DNA of 64,000 nucleotides from contig CALFXL010000045.1 of NCBI GenBank assembly GCA_937958045.1, positions 1-64,000 of the forward strand, written 5' to 3'. Positions 51,903 through 61,108 of the stretch are shown here, one piece after another. A program made the position numbers and the translations under genes. How positions within the stretch are numbered: the first letter of the stretch is position 1; each line of letters begins with the position of its first letter. The notes under the pieces are model-generated. The model worked only from the letters and a program-made list of their open reading frames with translations, did not search any database and was not told the DNA's origin. This DNA comes from an uncultured Opitutaceae bacterium. Lineage in GTDB: Bacteria > Verrucomicrobiota > Verrucomicrobiia > Opitutales > Opitutaceae.

Positions 51903-53579
51903 TCAGCGCGGGTCTTTCTTTTTGCTGCGATGGTCGTGGATGAAGATGTTCAATACCAACCAAAATCCGCCGGCGGCGGCGGCGAGAAAACAGGCGATCG
52001 CGAGCGAAGGATAACCGAGCAGACGCGACGGCGTTTCGATGCGCATCATCAGTGCGGCGCCGACGATCAGGGCGGCGAGGATGAGGCCGCAGGTGATGCG
52101 ATTGGCTATCTTCTGCATGCCGTCGACGAATGGCTTCGCGTCGTTCGCTTTCACTTTCACTTCGAGCTCGGAGTTGGCGACGACGTCCATGATGCGGTTG
52201 AGACGCGCGGGCAGGTTGGTGACAAAGTCCTTCATCTCGAGCAGCGTGCTGAAGGCGTTGCCCTGAGTGAGGTCTTTGCGGACTCGCTGCGCCATGAGCG
52301 CGGAAGCTTCTTCACGAACCGTGGCGTTGGGATCGAAATCGGGATCGAGGATGCGACCGACCTCGTCGAGTTGGAGCAACGTTTTGCCGAGCAAAGTAAG
52401 TTCGCCGGGCACGTAGAGACCGCTCTCGTGTGCGCTGCGGCTCAGATCAAGGAGCGAGCGGCCGACATTGAGTTGTTCGAGTCCTTGATCGCGCCGAACC
52501 GCGACGAGCTGACCGATGCGTCGTCGAAACTCGAGCGCGTTGAAGTCGTCGAGTTTTTCGCTGAGCCGCACGACGATCTCCGCGGCCTCCTCGCCTTTGC
52601 CATCGCTGACCGCGAGGATGAGTTTGAGCAGGTTTTCCTGCATGGCGGCGCCGGTGTGACCGACCATGCCGAGATCGAGCAGCGCGACGCGATGATCGTC
52701 CGTGACGAAGACATTTCCGGGGTGCGGATCGGCGTGGAAAATCCCGTCGACGAGCACTTGTTTCAGATACGCTTTAAACAAATCCGCCGCGAGCGAATGC
52801 GTGCCGGAGATCTCGAGTCGTGCCAGCGGACCGAGTTTGGTGATCTTGCGGCCGCGCACGAAATCCATCGTGAGCACCGTGCCTGTGCAGTAGTCGGGAA
52901 TCGGCTGCGGGATTTGAATCGATTCGAACGCGGCGAGATTCTCGCCGACCTTGATAAGGTTTTGCGCTTCGCGCTCGTAGTTGAGCTCCTGAACAATGGT
53001 GGTGCGGAATTCTTCGAGGACGTTGACGAAGCGATAGCGTTTCCCGACCGCGGTGTGCTTGTCGAAAAACGCGGCGATCTCCGCCAACACTTCGAAGTCT
53101 TCGGCGATTTGCTGACGAATGCCCGGACGCTGCACCTTCACGGCGACTAGGCGCCCATCGCGCAACGTGGCCATGTGAACTTGGCCAAGCGAAGCCGCGG
53201 CGAGTGGCTCGGGCGAGAAATACGAAAACGCCTTCGAGATGCGCACGCCGAGCTGCGTCGTGATGATCTGCTCCACGTCTTCGTACGGGAACGGTTTCAC
53301 CTTATCCTGAAGCCGCGACAGCGCCTGGATGTAACCGGGGGGAAGCAAATCTGGGCGGCCCGCGAGTACCTGGCCGAGCTTCACGTAGGCAGGCCCCATC
53401 GCCTCCAGATCATCGGCGAGTTGTTCGGGCGAGCCTTTGGCGGACGAGTCTTCCGGCAGGGCGTTCAACTCAAACGCATCTTCCGTCGTCATCTGACGAA
53501 CGAGGTCAGAACGTCCGTAGCGCCAGAGGAGCGTGGCGATTTCTTTGTAGCGTTTGAGATGTGTGGCGGAAAATTTCAT
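51903..53579 (-). CDS. ABC1/UbiB-family atypical protein kinase
   Basis: 558 aa. The kinase-like core contains the KxGQ motif 'YVKLGQVLAGRPDLLPP', 'AAASLGQVHMATLRDG' with Lys in 'VAVKVQRPG', and 'FHADPHPGNVFV' plus 'LLDLGMVG' (Mg-binding). Two hydrophobic segments lie near the C-terminus (about 495-545). UbiB-type kinases support quinone biosynthesis or lipid homeostasis in the membrane. Start at MKFSATH. Confidence 0.92.
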   Translation of the reverse strand: MKFSATHLKRYKEIATLLWRYGRSDLVRQMTTEDAFELNALPEDSSAKGSPEQLADDLEAMGPAYVKLGQVLAGRPDLLPPGYIQALSRLQDKVKPFPYEDVEQIITTQLGVRISKAFSYFSPEPLAAASLGQVHMATLRDGRLVAVKVQRPGIRQQIAEDFEVLAEIAAFFDKHTAVGKRYRFVNVLEEFRTTIVQELNYEREAQNLIKVGENLAAFESIQIPQPIPDYCTGTVLTMDFVRGRKITKLGPLARLEISGTHSLAADLFKAYLKQVLVDGIFHADPHPGNVFVTDDHRVALLDLGMVGHTGAAMQENLLKLILAVSDGKGEEAAEIVVRLSEKLDDFNALEFRRRIGQLVAVRRDQGLEQLNVGRSLLDLSRSAHESGLYVPGELTLLGKTLLQLDEVGRILDPDFDPNATVREEASALMAQRVRKDLTQGNAFSTLLEMKDFVTNLPARLNRIMDVVANSELEVKVKANDAKPFVDGMQKIANRITCGLILAALIVGAALMMRIETPSRLLGYPSLAIACFLAAAAGGFWLVLNIFIHDHRSKKKDPR

Positions 53580-53763
53580 AGAGCCGGAGTTTGATGTGCG
53601 GGGCGGACACGGAGTTGTGGGAGGAGTTCGCCACGACGCGGCGCCGACGAGCGCGCACGGGCGAATTTTATCCGTCGCAGTTGACGTCGCTGAAACGCGC
53701 GTAGCTTGAGAGCGCTCGCCGGAAGACGTGACGACAACGCATTCGCGGCGCAGTGTTTTCACC

Positions 53764-54087
53764 ATGTTTCGAGCAGCTAAAGACGCGCTCGCCGGAAAAT
53801 CCGCGCGAGTCTACCTCAACGACATGCTGGCGCGCTATGGCCGGCTCGAAGATCTACGCATCGACTCGAAGCGCGGACGTATGGAGATGAGTTGTCTGCT
53901 GCACGGTGAGAGTGAGCCGCTGCGCATTGAGATTGGTCGCTACGTGATCGAAGATCGCGACGGAGAAAAAATGCTGCGCTTGGCCGATTGCCACTGCTCA
54001 CGGTTGTGGGTGCAGAATCTCCTGAACGATTACGCGGAGCAGAAGGCGTTTCCGCTGCCCGCATGGGCGGCGGCGGCGTTGAGCTGA
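53764..54087 (+). CDS. Hypothetical small protein
   Basis: 107 aa, starting MFRAAKDALAGK. The central part ('IDSKRGRMEMSCLLHGESEPLRIEI' region) looks like a small beta sheet with a helical C-terminus. No signal peptide or membrane segment. No family recognised; it is divergent from the ABC1 kinase. Confidence 0.65.
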   Translation: MFRAAKDALAGKSARVYLNDMLARYGRLEDLRIDSKRGRMEMSCLLHGESEPLRIEIGRYVIEDRDGEKMLRLADCHCSRLWVQNLLNDYAEQKAFPLPAWAAAALS

Positions 54088-54315
54088 ACGCGGCATTGTG
54101 CAGTCAGGCCGCGAACACTGCGTTGCAGAAACGCACCGATGAAGCGTGCGAGAAATAAACGACGGCGCGCAAACAATCACAGAACGTCTTGATGTGGCGA
54201 GACGCACGACGCGCGAGCCGTCGATCGACCGCAATGGCACGCACTAAGCGAAGACAGAGGCAAACCTCGCCGCGCTGCGCCTCTGCGGCGTCGGCTAACC
54301 TCAAAAACGTTTCCT

Positions 54316-54438
54316 ATGATACTCGCTACACTTCTTCCGTTTGCCGCCATTGGTTGGTCGCTCTTGTACCTGCTTTTCGGCGGCGGTTTGTTGGGCGCGA
54401 TCGTGCTCTTTGTCGTCCTGCGTCTGCTCGGAAAATAA
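54316..54438 (+). CDS. 40-aa single-pass membrane peptide
   Basis: A 40-codon ORF almost entirely hydrophobic, with a Trp-Ser, a Gly-rich hinge ('FGGGLLGAIVLFVV') and a basic end ('RLLGK'), in position to be coupled to topoisomerase IB 17 bases downstream. The bias toward Leu/Ile/Gly/Ala with clean start and stop makes a real small membrane protein likely. No family recognised. Confidence 0.5.
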   Translation: MILATLLPFAAIGWSLLYLLFGGGLLGAIVLFVVLRLLGK

Positions 54439-54455
54439 CAGGCGCTTTCGCCGCC

Positions 54456-55619
54456 ATGCCATCGATCGCTCTCATGGAAAGCGCCGGTGCCGCCGCGAAA
54501 TCCGCGGGATTGCGCTACGTCACCGACGAGTTGCCCGGCATTGGCCGAGTGCCGTCGGGACGCGCGTTTCGTTATGTCGATGCCGCCGGCAAAACGGTGA
54601 AAGACGAGACGACGCTCGCGCGAATTCGCAGTCTCGCGATCCCGCCTGCATGGACCGATGTGTGGATTTGCCCGCAAGCCAATGGTCACCTGCAAGCGAC
54701 CGGGCGGGATGCACGCGGACGGAAACAACACCGCTATCATCCCGATTGGCGCGAGGTGCGTGATGAAGCGAAGTACGAACGCATGCTCGCGTTTGGCCGC
54801 GCGTTGCCACGTATGCGTCAACGGGTGCGACGCGATTTGCGGCGTCCTGGTTTGCCGCGCGAGAAGGTTCTGGCCGCGGTGACGCGTTTGCTCGAGACGA
54901 CGCTCATCCGCGTGGGCAATGAAGAATACGCGAAACAAAACGGTTCGTTTGGTTTGAGCACGCTGCGCGATCGGCATGTGAAAGTGCGCGCGGGCACGAT
55001 GCGTTTCCAATTCCGCGGCAAAGGCGGCAAACAGCACGAGATCGATCTGCACGATCCGCATCTCGCGAAGATCGTGCGCGAGGCGCAGGATCTGCCGGGG
55101 CAGACGCTCTTTCAGTACGATGACGAAGAAGATGGCGTGCAGCGGATCGCCTCCGAAGACATCAACGCGTATTTGCGCGAGATCGGCGGCGAGGAATTTT
55201 CTGCGAAGGATTTTCGCACGTGGGCGGCGACAGTGTTGGCCGCCGAAGCGTTGTTGGAGTTCGAGCCTTTCATGACGCCCGCCGAGGCGAAGAAAAACAT
55301 GCTCGGCGCGATCAAGCGCGTGGCCGAACGCTTGGGCAACACACCCGCGATCTGTCGCAAATCCTACATCCATCCGCTCGTGCTGAACGGTTATCTCGAT
55401 GGATTGACGGTGAAGGTGCTCAAGACCCGCGCCGATCGTGTGCCGCGCCACAGCCTCACGCCGATGGAGCGCGCGGTGTTGAATTTTTTGCGCCGTCAAC
55501 TCGGCGCCGCGTCGAAACGCGCGGAGCGCAAAGGCACTTCTGTCCGGCTAGGGAGAAAATCATCACGCGCGCGATCATCGCGCGCACGCACCAACCGACT
55601 TCGGTCATCAACCTCCTAG
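54456..55619 (+). CDS. DNA topoisomerase IB (poxvirus/bacterial type)
   Basis: 387 aa. The catalytic domain carries 'STLRDRHV' (Arg171 area), 'FRGKGGK' (Lys), 'FRTWAAT' (Arg254 area) and the active-site tyrosine Tyr304 in 'CRKSYIHP'. The N-terminal part with 'RSLAIPPAWTDVWICP' is the usual bacterial TopIB start. It relaxes supercoils through a 3'-phosphotyrosyl link. The Arg/Ser-rich last 25 residues look poorly conserved. Start at MPSIALM. Confidence 0.93.
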   Translation: MPSIALMESAGAAAKSAGLRYVTDELPGIGRVPSGRAFRYVDAAGKTVKDETTLARIRSLAIPPAWTDVWICPQANGHLQATGRDARGRKQHRYHPDWREVRDEAKYERMLAFGRALPRMRQRVRRDLRRPGLPREKVLAAVTRLLETTLIRVGNEEYAKQNGSFGLSTLRDRHVKVRAGTMRFQFRGKGGKQHEIDLHDPHLAKIVREAQDLPGQTLFQYDDEEDGVQRIASEDINAYLREIGGEEFSAKDFRTWAATVLAAEALLEFEPFMTPAEAKKNMLGAIKRVAERLGNTPAICRKSYIHPLVLNGYLDGLTVKVLKTRADRVPRHSLTPMERAVLNFLRRQLGAASKRAERKGTSVRLGRKSSRARSSRARTNRLRSSTS

Positions 55620-55624
55620 ATTCT

Positions 55625-56002
55625 ATGAATACCAACCAAGGAAAAATCATCCTCAAAGGACAGGGCTCAGGCGGCATCACGGGTGCCGATGTCGATCGAC
55701 GTGCGCGCGAGCTCGCTTCGATCGAGGGACGCAGCGGGCATCCCACCGCGGAAGATCGTGAAAGAGCGATCGCGGAACTCACCGGCGAAAACGTGAAACC
55801 CACGCTCAACGACGATGGCCAAAGCACCGGCGCGATCTCGCGCGATCCATCGGAGTCGCCTGCGTTTCATGAGAACCAAAAAGGTCCCGTGCAGGACATC
55901 GATGAACAAGAAGCGGTCGAACGACTAGCGCTCGAAGGCGTTGAGGAAGCCCAGCACGAGCAGATGGTTGCCGCCCGCAACAAAACGCGTCGCGGTCACT
56001 GA
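55625..56002 (+). CDS. Small hydrophilic protein, unknown
   Basis: 125 aa, acidic, glycine- and glutamine-containing, without membrane segments. 'ARELASIEGRSGHPTAEDRERAIAEL' resembles a short helical segment found in stress-related soil-bacterial proteins. It starts 5 bases after the topoisomerase stop, so is probably cotranscribed. Confidence 0.6.
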   Translation: MNTNQGKIILKGQGSGGITGADVDRRARELASIEGRSGHPTAEDRERAIAELTGENVKPTLNDDGQSTGAISRDPSESPAFHENQKGPVQDIDEQEAVERLALEGVEEAQHEQMVAARNKTRRGH

Positions 56003-56026
56003 GTTTTGGGGCGTTGTTTGCGCGCC

Positions 56027-56653
56027 TTATCGCGCAGCCGTGGCGCGTCCGGAAAACCAGCGCGTCCAGTGTAGTTGTCCGCCCACTACACCGAGCAACG
56101 TGCCGGCGTAGGCATCGACCGCGACATGCTGTTTAATTGCTAGCGTGGAATAGACGATGCCGAGCGCCCATGCCCAGTTGCCCACGTGCAAAACCGCACG
56201 TGCGCGGAGTTCACGCAGCGTTTCGTCAAAACGAAGCGCTGTGAACACCGCGAAGGCGACATGGAGCGACGGACAGGCGTTGCCGGCGGCGTCGACGGTT
56301 TTGAGAAATTCGAAACCAGGATAGCGTGCCCAATCGATCGGCAGCGCCGGAATCATCGTGGGGAAAAACAAAAAGATCCCGAGTCCCACGATCGCCACGC
56401 CGCCTGCTTCCCAGCCCAGAGCGTAGAGTTTGCGTTTGTCCGCGATAGCGATCGGCGCAATCGGCACGTAGATCCACAGTGAGAGGTAGATCACGAGTGC
56501 ATAGGGATTAAACGCGATCACATGATCGAGCCAAGTGACCGGCATCACGGTGACGGGAAAAATGGGAGCCTTCAGCAGGCGGAAGTACGCGATGAAGAAA
56601 ACCGTGATGAATGCGCTGATACCGACGGTCTTGAGCAACCAATGCTGACGCAT
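56027..56653 (-). CDS. PAP2-type phosphatase/transferase (Aur1/Ipt1-like)
   Basis: 208 aa integral membrane protein with about six TM helices. Signature motifs 'NACPSLHVAFAVF' (His in C2) and 'YSTLAIKQHVAVDAYAG' (His and Asp in C3) fit the PAP2/inositol-phosphotransferase fold. It would act on a lipid phosphate or inositol phosphate. An ATG start at 56653 is preferred; a TTG farther upstream is possible. Confidence 0.85.
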   Translation of the reverse strand: MRQHWLLKTVGISAFITVFFIAYFRLLKAPIFPVTVMPVTWLDHVIAFNPYALVIYLSLWIYVPIAPIAIADKRKLYALGWEAGGVAIVGLGIFLFFPTMIPALPIDWARYPGFEFLKTVDAAGNACPSLHVAFAVFTALRFDETLRELRARAVLHVGNWAWALGIVYSTLAIKQHVAVDAYAGTLLGVVGGQLHWTRWFSGRATAAR

Positions 56654-56861
56654 GCGGGCGCCGAGTTGTCGAAGATCCGTGGCCGCGGTGGAGGTTGAAG
56701 GGAGAGGAAGTGTGGAGAGAGGCAAGTGGAGGCCGACAGGCAGTCAGCTGGTGATGAGCAGGACAAGTTTTTCGCCGTGTGTCGTCATGCCGGGAAGCAT
56801 CCGAGGTGCCGAGCCGTGGACGCCCCGATGGCGCATCTGCGGCGGAGCGGTAGGTTGTAGA

Positions 56862-57083
56862 ATGGGTTACTTATTAGCCATCGGCTTACTCGTGGTGCTG
56901 GGCATCGTGCTGTTTGTGCTCGCGGCGTCTCGCAGCCGTCACGCGACGAGTGGACGGGTCTCGTCGCATGGTCAGGCGATCTTGCGCGAACAGCCCTCGG
57001 CGGATGAGCCGACGCCTGGACGTTCGGCGACGGCGACTCCGGAAGAGCGAGAAGGCGCACAAAAACGCACGCCGCCCGCGTGA
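56862..57083 (+). CDS. Small membrane protein, hypothetical
   Basis: 73 aa with one TM (about 3-21) and a Ser/Thr/Pro-rich polar tail. The coding character is modest; included because it has a clean start in a gene-free gap between the PAP2 and MBL genes. Confidence 0.45.
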   Translation: MGYLLAIGLLVVLGIVLFVLAASRSRHATSGRVSSHGQAILREQPSADEPTPGRSATATPEEREGAQKRTPPA

Positions 57084-57132
57084 ACCGCGCCGAGCGATGC
57101 GGAGACTCGAGCTGGTTTGCGTAGGGGGAAAC

Positions 57133-58158
57133 TCACGCGACGCGCCACGGTTCGGGTATGAACTCGTAACGATCGCGAGCGACCGCGCGAACGTATCCGA
57201 GCGAGGGAAACGGAAGATGTCCGCTGAAGATGCGCACGCGGTCGGCGGCGGCGCGATCAAGCAGGCGCTTGCGCGTGGCGACGGCGGTTTCTGGTTCGGT
57301 GTCGAAACGAATCGCCCAATCCGGTCGCGCGAACGAAATCGCGTGATGATGCACGACGTCCACGAGATGGAGCAGTTGTTCGTTGCCCGAGGTGAATGAG
57401 AGCGCGATGTGACCGGGCGTGTGACCGGGAGCATCGATGATCTCGAGGCCTTCGATGAGTGAATCGCCGGCTTTCACACGTTCGAACTTGATCGCCTGCA
57501 GATGTGCGCGCGCGCCGGCGATGGTCTCTTGTTTTTCCTGATCCGAAATTACCGAGAGCGGAAGCGCAGGCGATGAGCCCATCCAGAAATCGTATTCGCG
57601 GCGGCCGATGAAATGACGCGCTTTGGAAAACACCGGCGAGCCGTTGGCGTCGAGCAAGCCGCCCATGTGATCGCCGTGTGCGTGCGTGAGAATGACGGCG
57701 GTGATGTCGCTCGGCTTCACGCCGGCCGCCGCGAGTTGGCCCGCGAGTTGACCGCCGGCTGCGCCGAAGAGATTTCCGCAACCGGCATCGATCAACACGA
57801 GCTCGGATCCCATGCGCACGAGCAAGACATTGAACACGAGCCGGGCGATATCGCGAGGCACGAAAGCGCGATGCAGCTCTTCGCCGACATCATCGGCCGA
57901 GTAGCCGGGCCACATGGCGACTTGCGTGAGCGGAGCGGTGAAGCCGCCGTCGACAAAGGCGATCGCTTCGAAGCTGCCGATCGAAAAACGATAAAACGCA
58001 GGCTGCCGTAACGGTTGCGCGGACGGCGTGGTTTCCTGAGCGCGAGCCGCCGCAGGAAGCGTCAGCGAAGCGATGCCGGCGATCCCAAAGAAACGCAGCG
58101 CATCGCGTCGAGTGAGCGAAGAAACGGACTGAGAGCGGGATGGGGGAGTTTGCAGCAT
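57133..58158 (-). CDS. Tat-exported metallo-beta-lactamase fold hydrolase
   Basis: 341 aa. A twin-arginine signal peptide ('TRRDALRFFGIAG' then 'PAAARAQ', about 18-45) precedes an MBL domain with 'LTHAHGDHMGG', 'GHTPGHIAL' and 'SGHLPF'. The set of metal ligands is typical of lactonase/methyl-parathion-hydrolase-like enzymes. Folding with metals before export fits Tat. Start at MLQTPPS. Confidence 0.88.
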   Translation of the reverse strand: MLQTPPSRSQSVSSLTRRDALRFFGIAGIASLTLPAAARAQETTPSAQPLRQPAFYRFSIGSFEAIAFVDGGFTAPLTQVAMWPGYSADDVGEELHRAFVPRDIARLVFNVLLVRMGSELVLIDAGCGNLFGAAGGQLAGQLAAAGVKPSDITAVILTHAHGDHMGGLLDANGSPVFSKARHFIGRREYDFWMGSSPALPLSVISDQEKQETIAGARAHLQAIKFERVKAGDSLIEGLEIIDAPGHTPGHIALSFTSGNEQLLHLVDVVHHHAISFARPDWAIRFDTEPETAVATRKRLLDRAAADRVRIFSGHLPFPSLGYVRAVARDRYEFIPEPWRVA

Positions 58159-58174
58159 AGACGACGGACGGTAG

Positions 58175-58672
58175 TCAAAACCGCGTGTGGCGCAATGGGA
58201 CATGCGTTTCGATGGGTACGTGGACCTCATCGGGCGCCAGCGGCTCGAAGTGTTTTTTGAGAAGATCGTAGGTGGCCGGCGCGATGAAAAGACTGCCGCG
58301 CAGATCGGTATTACGATTTTGGATACGCGCGCGGGCGGTCGCTTCGTCGCAGAAAACTGAATACAGGCGATGGGTCGCGCCGGCGGCATGAACGGCGCTA
58401 CGGATGGCATCGCGTTCCGCGCGTTTCCAGAAACCGTAGTCCAGAATCGCATCGCGTCCGCTGCGAACAAGCGCCTGCCAGGCGGAGTCGAGCTCAGCCA
58501 GGATGATCGCGTGGTGCGCAGCGAAATGTTCAGCCGGCGGATCGATCCCGTGACGCGCGGACATCACCTCATCTGGCGAGAAACGTATGGCGCCCGTCGC
58601 GCGCTCCAGTTGACGCGCAAAGGTTGTTTTTCCCACGCCGAGAAATCCATGGATGAGGTGGACGATTGGCAT
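58175..58672 (-). CDS. P-loop kinase-like AAA protein
   Basis: 165 aa. 'IHGFLGVGKTTFARQLERATG' is Walker A; 'GRDAILDYGFWKRAERDAI' holds a kinase-like acid region. It resembles the small bacterial ATP-binding proteins (chloramphenicol phosphotransferase/zeta-toxin-like), whose substrates are usually unknown. It precedes the MBL gene by 16 bases, the same strand. Confidence 0.8.
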   Translation of the reverse strand: MPIVHLIHGFLGVGKTTFARQLERATGAIRFSPDEVMSARHGIDPPAEHFAAHHAIILAELDSAWQALVRSGRDAILDYGFWKRAERDAIRSAVHAAGATHRLYSVFCDEATARARIQNRNTDLRGSLFIAPATYDLLKKHFEPLAPDEVHVPIETHVPLRHTRF

Positions 58673-58699
58673 GGGGCGGGAGAAACGAGTTGGTCGCAG

Positions 58700-59623
58700 C
58701 TAACGTGCCGTACGTGCGGGGCTGCCGACGTAGTCGGCGGTGGCGCTGGTGAGGCCGGCGCGGCGGCAGTCGGGACAGAGGCGGGCGTCGGGATCTTCGG
58801 CAATGGCTTCCTCGGACACGACGATCAGTTTGTGACAAGGATCGTGGAGGCAGTTGATGACATTGCGTGTGGGGCGGCCGGTGTGTTCGCAGCGCCCGAT
58901 CGGTTCCTTCGGTTCTGGAGTGCCGACGGGGATCGTCATGCGATCGTCGAAAACAAAACAATCGCCCTCCCAATGTGCGTCGCCCACCTGTGCGCCGTAG
59001 GTGACGATGCCGCCTTCGAGTTGGAAGACGTTTTTGAAACCGGCCTGGCGGAAAAGCGCGGAGGCTTTTTCGCAACGGATGCCGCCCGTGCAATACATGA
59101 GGACGGTTTTGTCCTTCAGTTCTGAATACTGCGGAAGGACGCGCGGGAGATCGCGGAAGTTTTCGATGGGCGGGGTGATGGCGCCTTTGAAGCGGCCCAC
59201 GGCGGATTCGTAGCGATTGCGCACATCGAAAAGGACCACGTCTTCCTCCTCGATCATGCGTTTCCATTCCGCCGGCGGCAGATGCGGCGCGGTGTCGCGG
59301 GTGGGATCGAGTTCGTCGCCCGCGCCGAGCGTGACGATCTCGCGGCGGACTTTTATTTCGAGACGACGAAACGGCTGCGTTTCCGCGTGGCTGATCTTGA
59401 AAACGATATCGGAAAACTCCGGCAGCGCGTGCAGCGCTTGCTGATATGCGGACGTGGCTTCGGCGGTGCCTGCGAGTGTGCCGTTGATGCCCTCGGTGCC
59501 GATGAGGATGCGTCCGCGCAGGCCGAGCGATTCGCAGAGTTCGCGTTGTGCGCGAACGAGCGCCGCGGGATCGTCGATGCGGACGTATTTGTAATAAAGG
59601 AGAACCGTGAGACGGGCGGGCAT
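58700..59623 (-). CDS. trhO: tRNA uridine(34) hydroxylase TrhO
   Basis: 307 aa. An N-terminal acylphosphatase-like domain ('RGRILIGTEGINGTLAGT', about 37-53) precedes a rhodanese domain with nucleophile Cys178 in 'MYCTGGIRCEKA', and a C-terminal Cys-rich zinc-like part ('CLHDPCHK', 'CPDCRRAG'). This is the YceA/TrhO family, making 5-hydroxyuridine at tRNA position 34 with molecular oxygen. Start at MPARLTV. Confidence 0.93.
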   Translation of the reverse strand: MPARLTVLLYYKYVRIDDPAALVRAQRELCESLGLRGRILIGTEGINGTLAGTAEATSAYQQALHALPEFSDIVFKISHAETQPFRRLEIKVRREIVTLGAGDELDPTRDTAPHLPPAEWKRMIEEEDVVLFDVRNRYESAVGRFKGAITPPIENFRDLPRVLPQYSELKDKTVLMYCTGGIRCEKASALFRQAGFKNVFQLEGGIVTYGAQVGDAHWEGDCFVFDDRMTIPVGTPEPKEPIGRCEHTGRPTRNVINCLHDPCHKLIVVSEEAIAEDPDARLCPDCRRAGLTSATADYVGSPARTAR

Positions 59624-59692
59624 GGATCGAAACAACACGCGCGGCGGTGAAAAACGCGCCGCGTGATCTGAACCTGAAAGCGAAACGCGTGC

Positions 59693-60025
59693 TCAGCCGA
59701 TGGAGAGCAGCTCGACTTCGAAGATGAGCGTGGCGTTGGGCGGGATGGCGCCGGGGAAACCGTGAGCGCCGTAACCGAGATGCGGCGGGATGGTGAGTTT
59801 CACTTTGTCGCCGATGTTCATCTGCGCGACACCGATGTCCCAGCCTCCGATGACCTGTCGGGCACCGAGAATGAAGGTGAACGGTTCGTCGCGATCGACG
59901 GAGCTGTCGAACTTGGTGCCGTCGGTGAGCCAGCCGGTGTAATGAACGGTGACGGCTTCACCCTTCTTGGGAGCGCGGCCGGTGCCGGTAGTGAGTTTTT
60001 CGATCTGAAGTTCGGAGGAGGACAT
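59693..60025 (-). CDS. FKBP-type peptidyl-prolyl isomerase
   Basis: 110 aa, a single FKBP domain: 'GEAVTVHYTGWLTDGTKFDSS', 'FILGARQVIGGWDIGVAQMNIGDK' and 'GYGAHGFPGAIPPNATLIFEVELLSI' are canonical. Cytoplasmic, no signal. It accelerates proline isomerisation. Start at MSSSELQ. Confidence 0.93.
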   Translation of the reverse strand: MSSSELQIEKLTTGTGRAPKKGEAVTVHYTGWLTDGTKFDSSVDRDEPFTFILGARQVIGGWDIGVAQMNIGDKVKLTIPPHLGYGAHGFPGAIPPNATLIFEVELLSIG

Positions 60026-60084
60026 GAAGCATGCTGTTTTCCCGGGAGCTGGCGGGGAAGGCGAGACGGGAAATCTCGCGATGA

Positions 60085-60981
60085 TCAAGCCTCCGGTGGA
60101 GGCGGCGGCGTGCCGGGCGCGCGGATCTTGCGGATGGCCGGACGTGTATTCGGAAGGCGGATACCGTCTTCTTCGATGAGAATGACGCGGTCGCGATAGA
60201 GTGCGCCGATGGCTTGCTTGAAGGCTTTTTTGCTCACGCCAAATGTCTCGCGAATCGACTCGGGCGGAGAAGCGTCGTTGAGCGGAAGACGTCCGCCGGC
60301 GGCCGCGAGTTCGTCGAGGATGCGGCGGGCGAGAGGAGCGACGCGTTGATAGCCCGGTTCGTCGAGCGTGAGATCGATTTTGCCGTCGTCGCGCACCGCG
60401 TGGATGTAGGCGGTGAGTTTTTCGCCGATCGCGGGTATGTGCGGAAGACCGCGACGATAGAGCAGGCCGCGGTGCGTGTCTTCGACGATGGCTTTGAAAC
60501 CGAGTTCGGTTTCGCCGTAGATGAGCGCCTGCACCGCCTGCCCATCGCGATAGTCGGGAGGAGTGCGATGCAAGTGACGCTCGAGACGCGTCGTGGCGAC
60601 GATGCGATCGGTGCGCGGGTCGATAAACACATGCGCGATGACCCAGTCGCCGACGCGCACGGGCTTCGCTTGCTCGCGCATGGGCAGCAAGAGGTCTTTG
60701 CTGAGACCCCAATCGAGAAAAGCGCCGACGCGCGGGTTGATGCTGGTGACGCGGAGGAATGCGAACTCGCCGACTTGCGCGTGCGGAGTTTCGGTGGTGG
60801 CGACGATGCGATCTTCGGAGTCGCGGTGCACGAACACCTGAAACGCTTCTCCTGCGAGCGTGCCGCGAGGGACGTAGCGACCAGGCAGGAGGATTTCGCC
60901 GAGTTCGCCGCCGTCGAGAAAGACGCCGGGCGTGGCGATGCGGTTGACGCGAAGAGTGGCGATGGTGCCGAGACGAGCCAT
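60085..60981 (-). CDS. cvfB: CvfB-like S1 RNA-binding protein
   Basis: 298 aa. Three S1-like beta domains ('SEDRIVATTE', 'GAFLDWGLSKDLLLPMREQ', 'HRGLLYRRGLPHIPAIGEKL') and a C-terminal winged-helix ('FGVSKKAFKQAIGALYRDRVILI'). This matches CvfB/YitL, a conserved RNA-binding virulence regulator in Firmicutes. Start at MARLGTI. Confidence 0.9.
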   Translation of the reverse strand: MARLGTIATLRVNRIATPGVFLDGGELGEILLPGRYVPRGTLAGEAFQVFVHRDSEDRIVATTETPHAQVGEFAFLRVTSINPRVGAFLDWGLSKDLLLPMREQAKPVRVGDWVIAHVFIDPRTDRIVATTRLERHLHRTPPDYRDGQAVQALIYGETELGFKAIVEDTHRGLLYRRGLPHIPAIGEKLTAYIHAVRDDGKIDLTLDEPGYQRVAPLARRILDELAAAGGRLPLNDASPPESIRETFGVSKKAFKQAIGALYRDRVILIEEDGIRLPNTRPAIRKIRAPGTPPPPPEA

Positions 60982-61108
60982 GAACGATGCAGGATGACCG
61001 CCTGTCGCGGAGTTGAGGAGGGAAATATGCGGAAAGATGAACAAGATTTCCGCGTTGCAACCAAACGAGTTCGCGCGGGAGGCGCATCCTGTGTACGTAT
61101 CACGCGAT

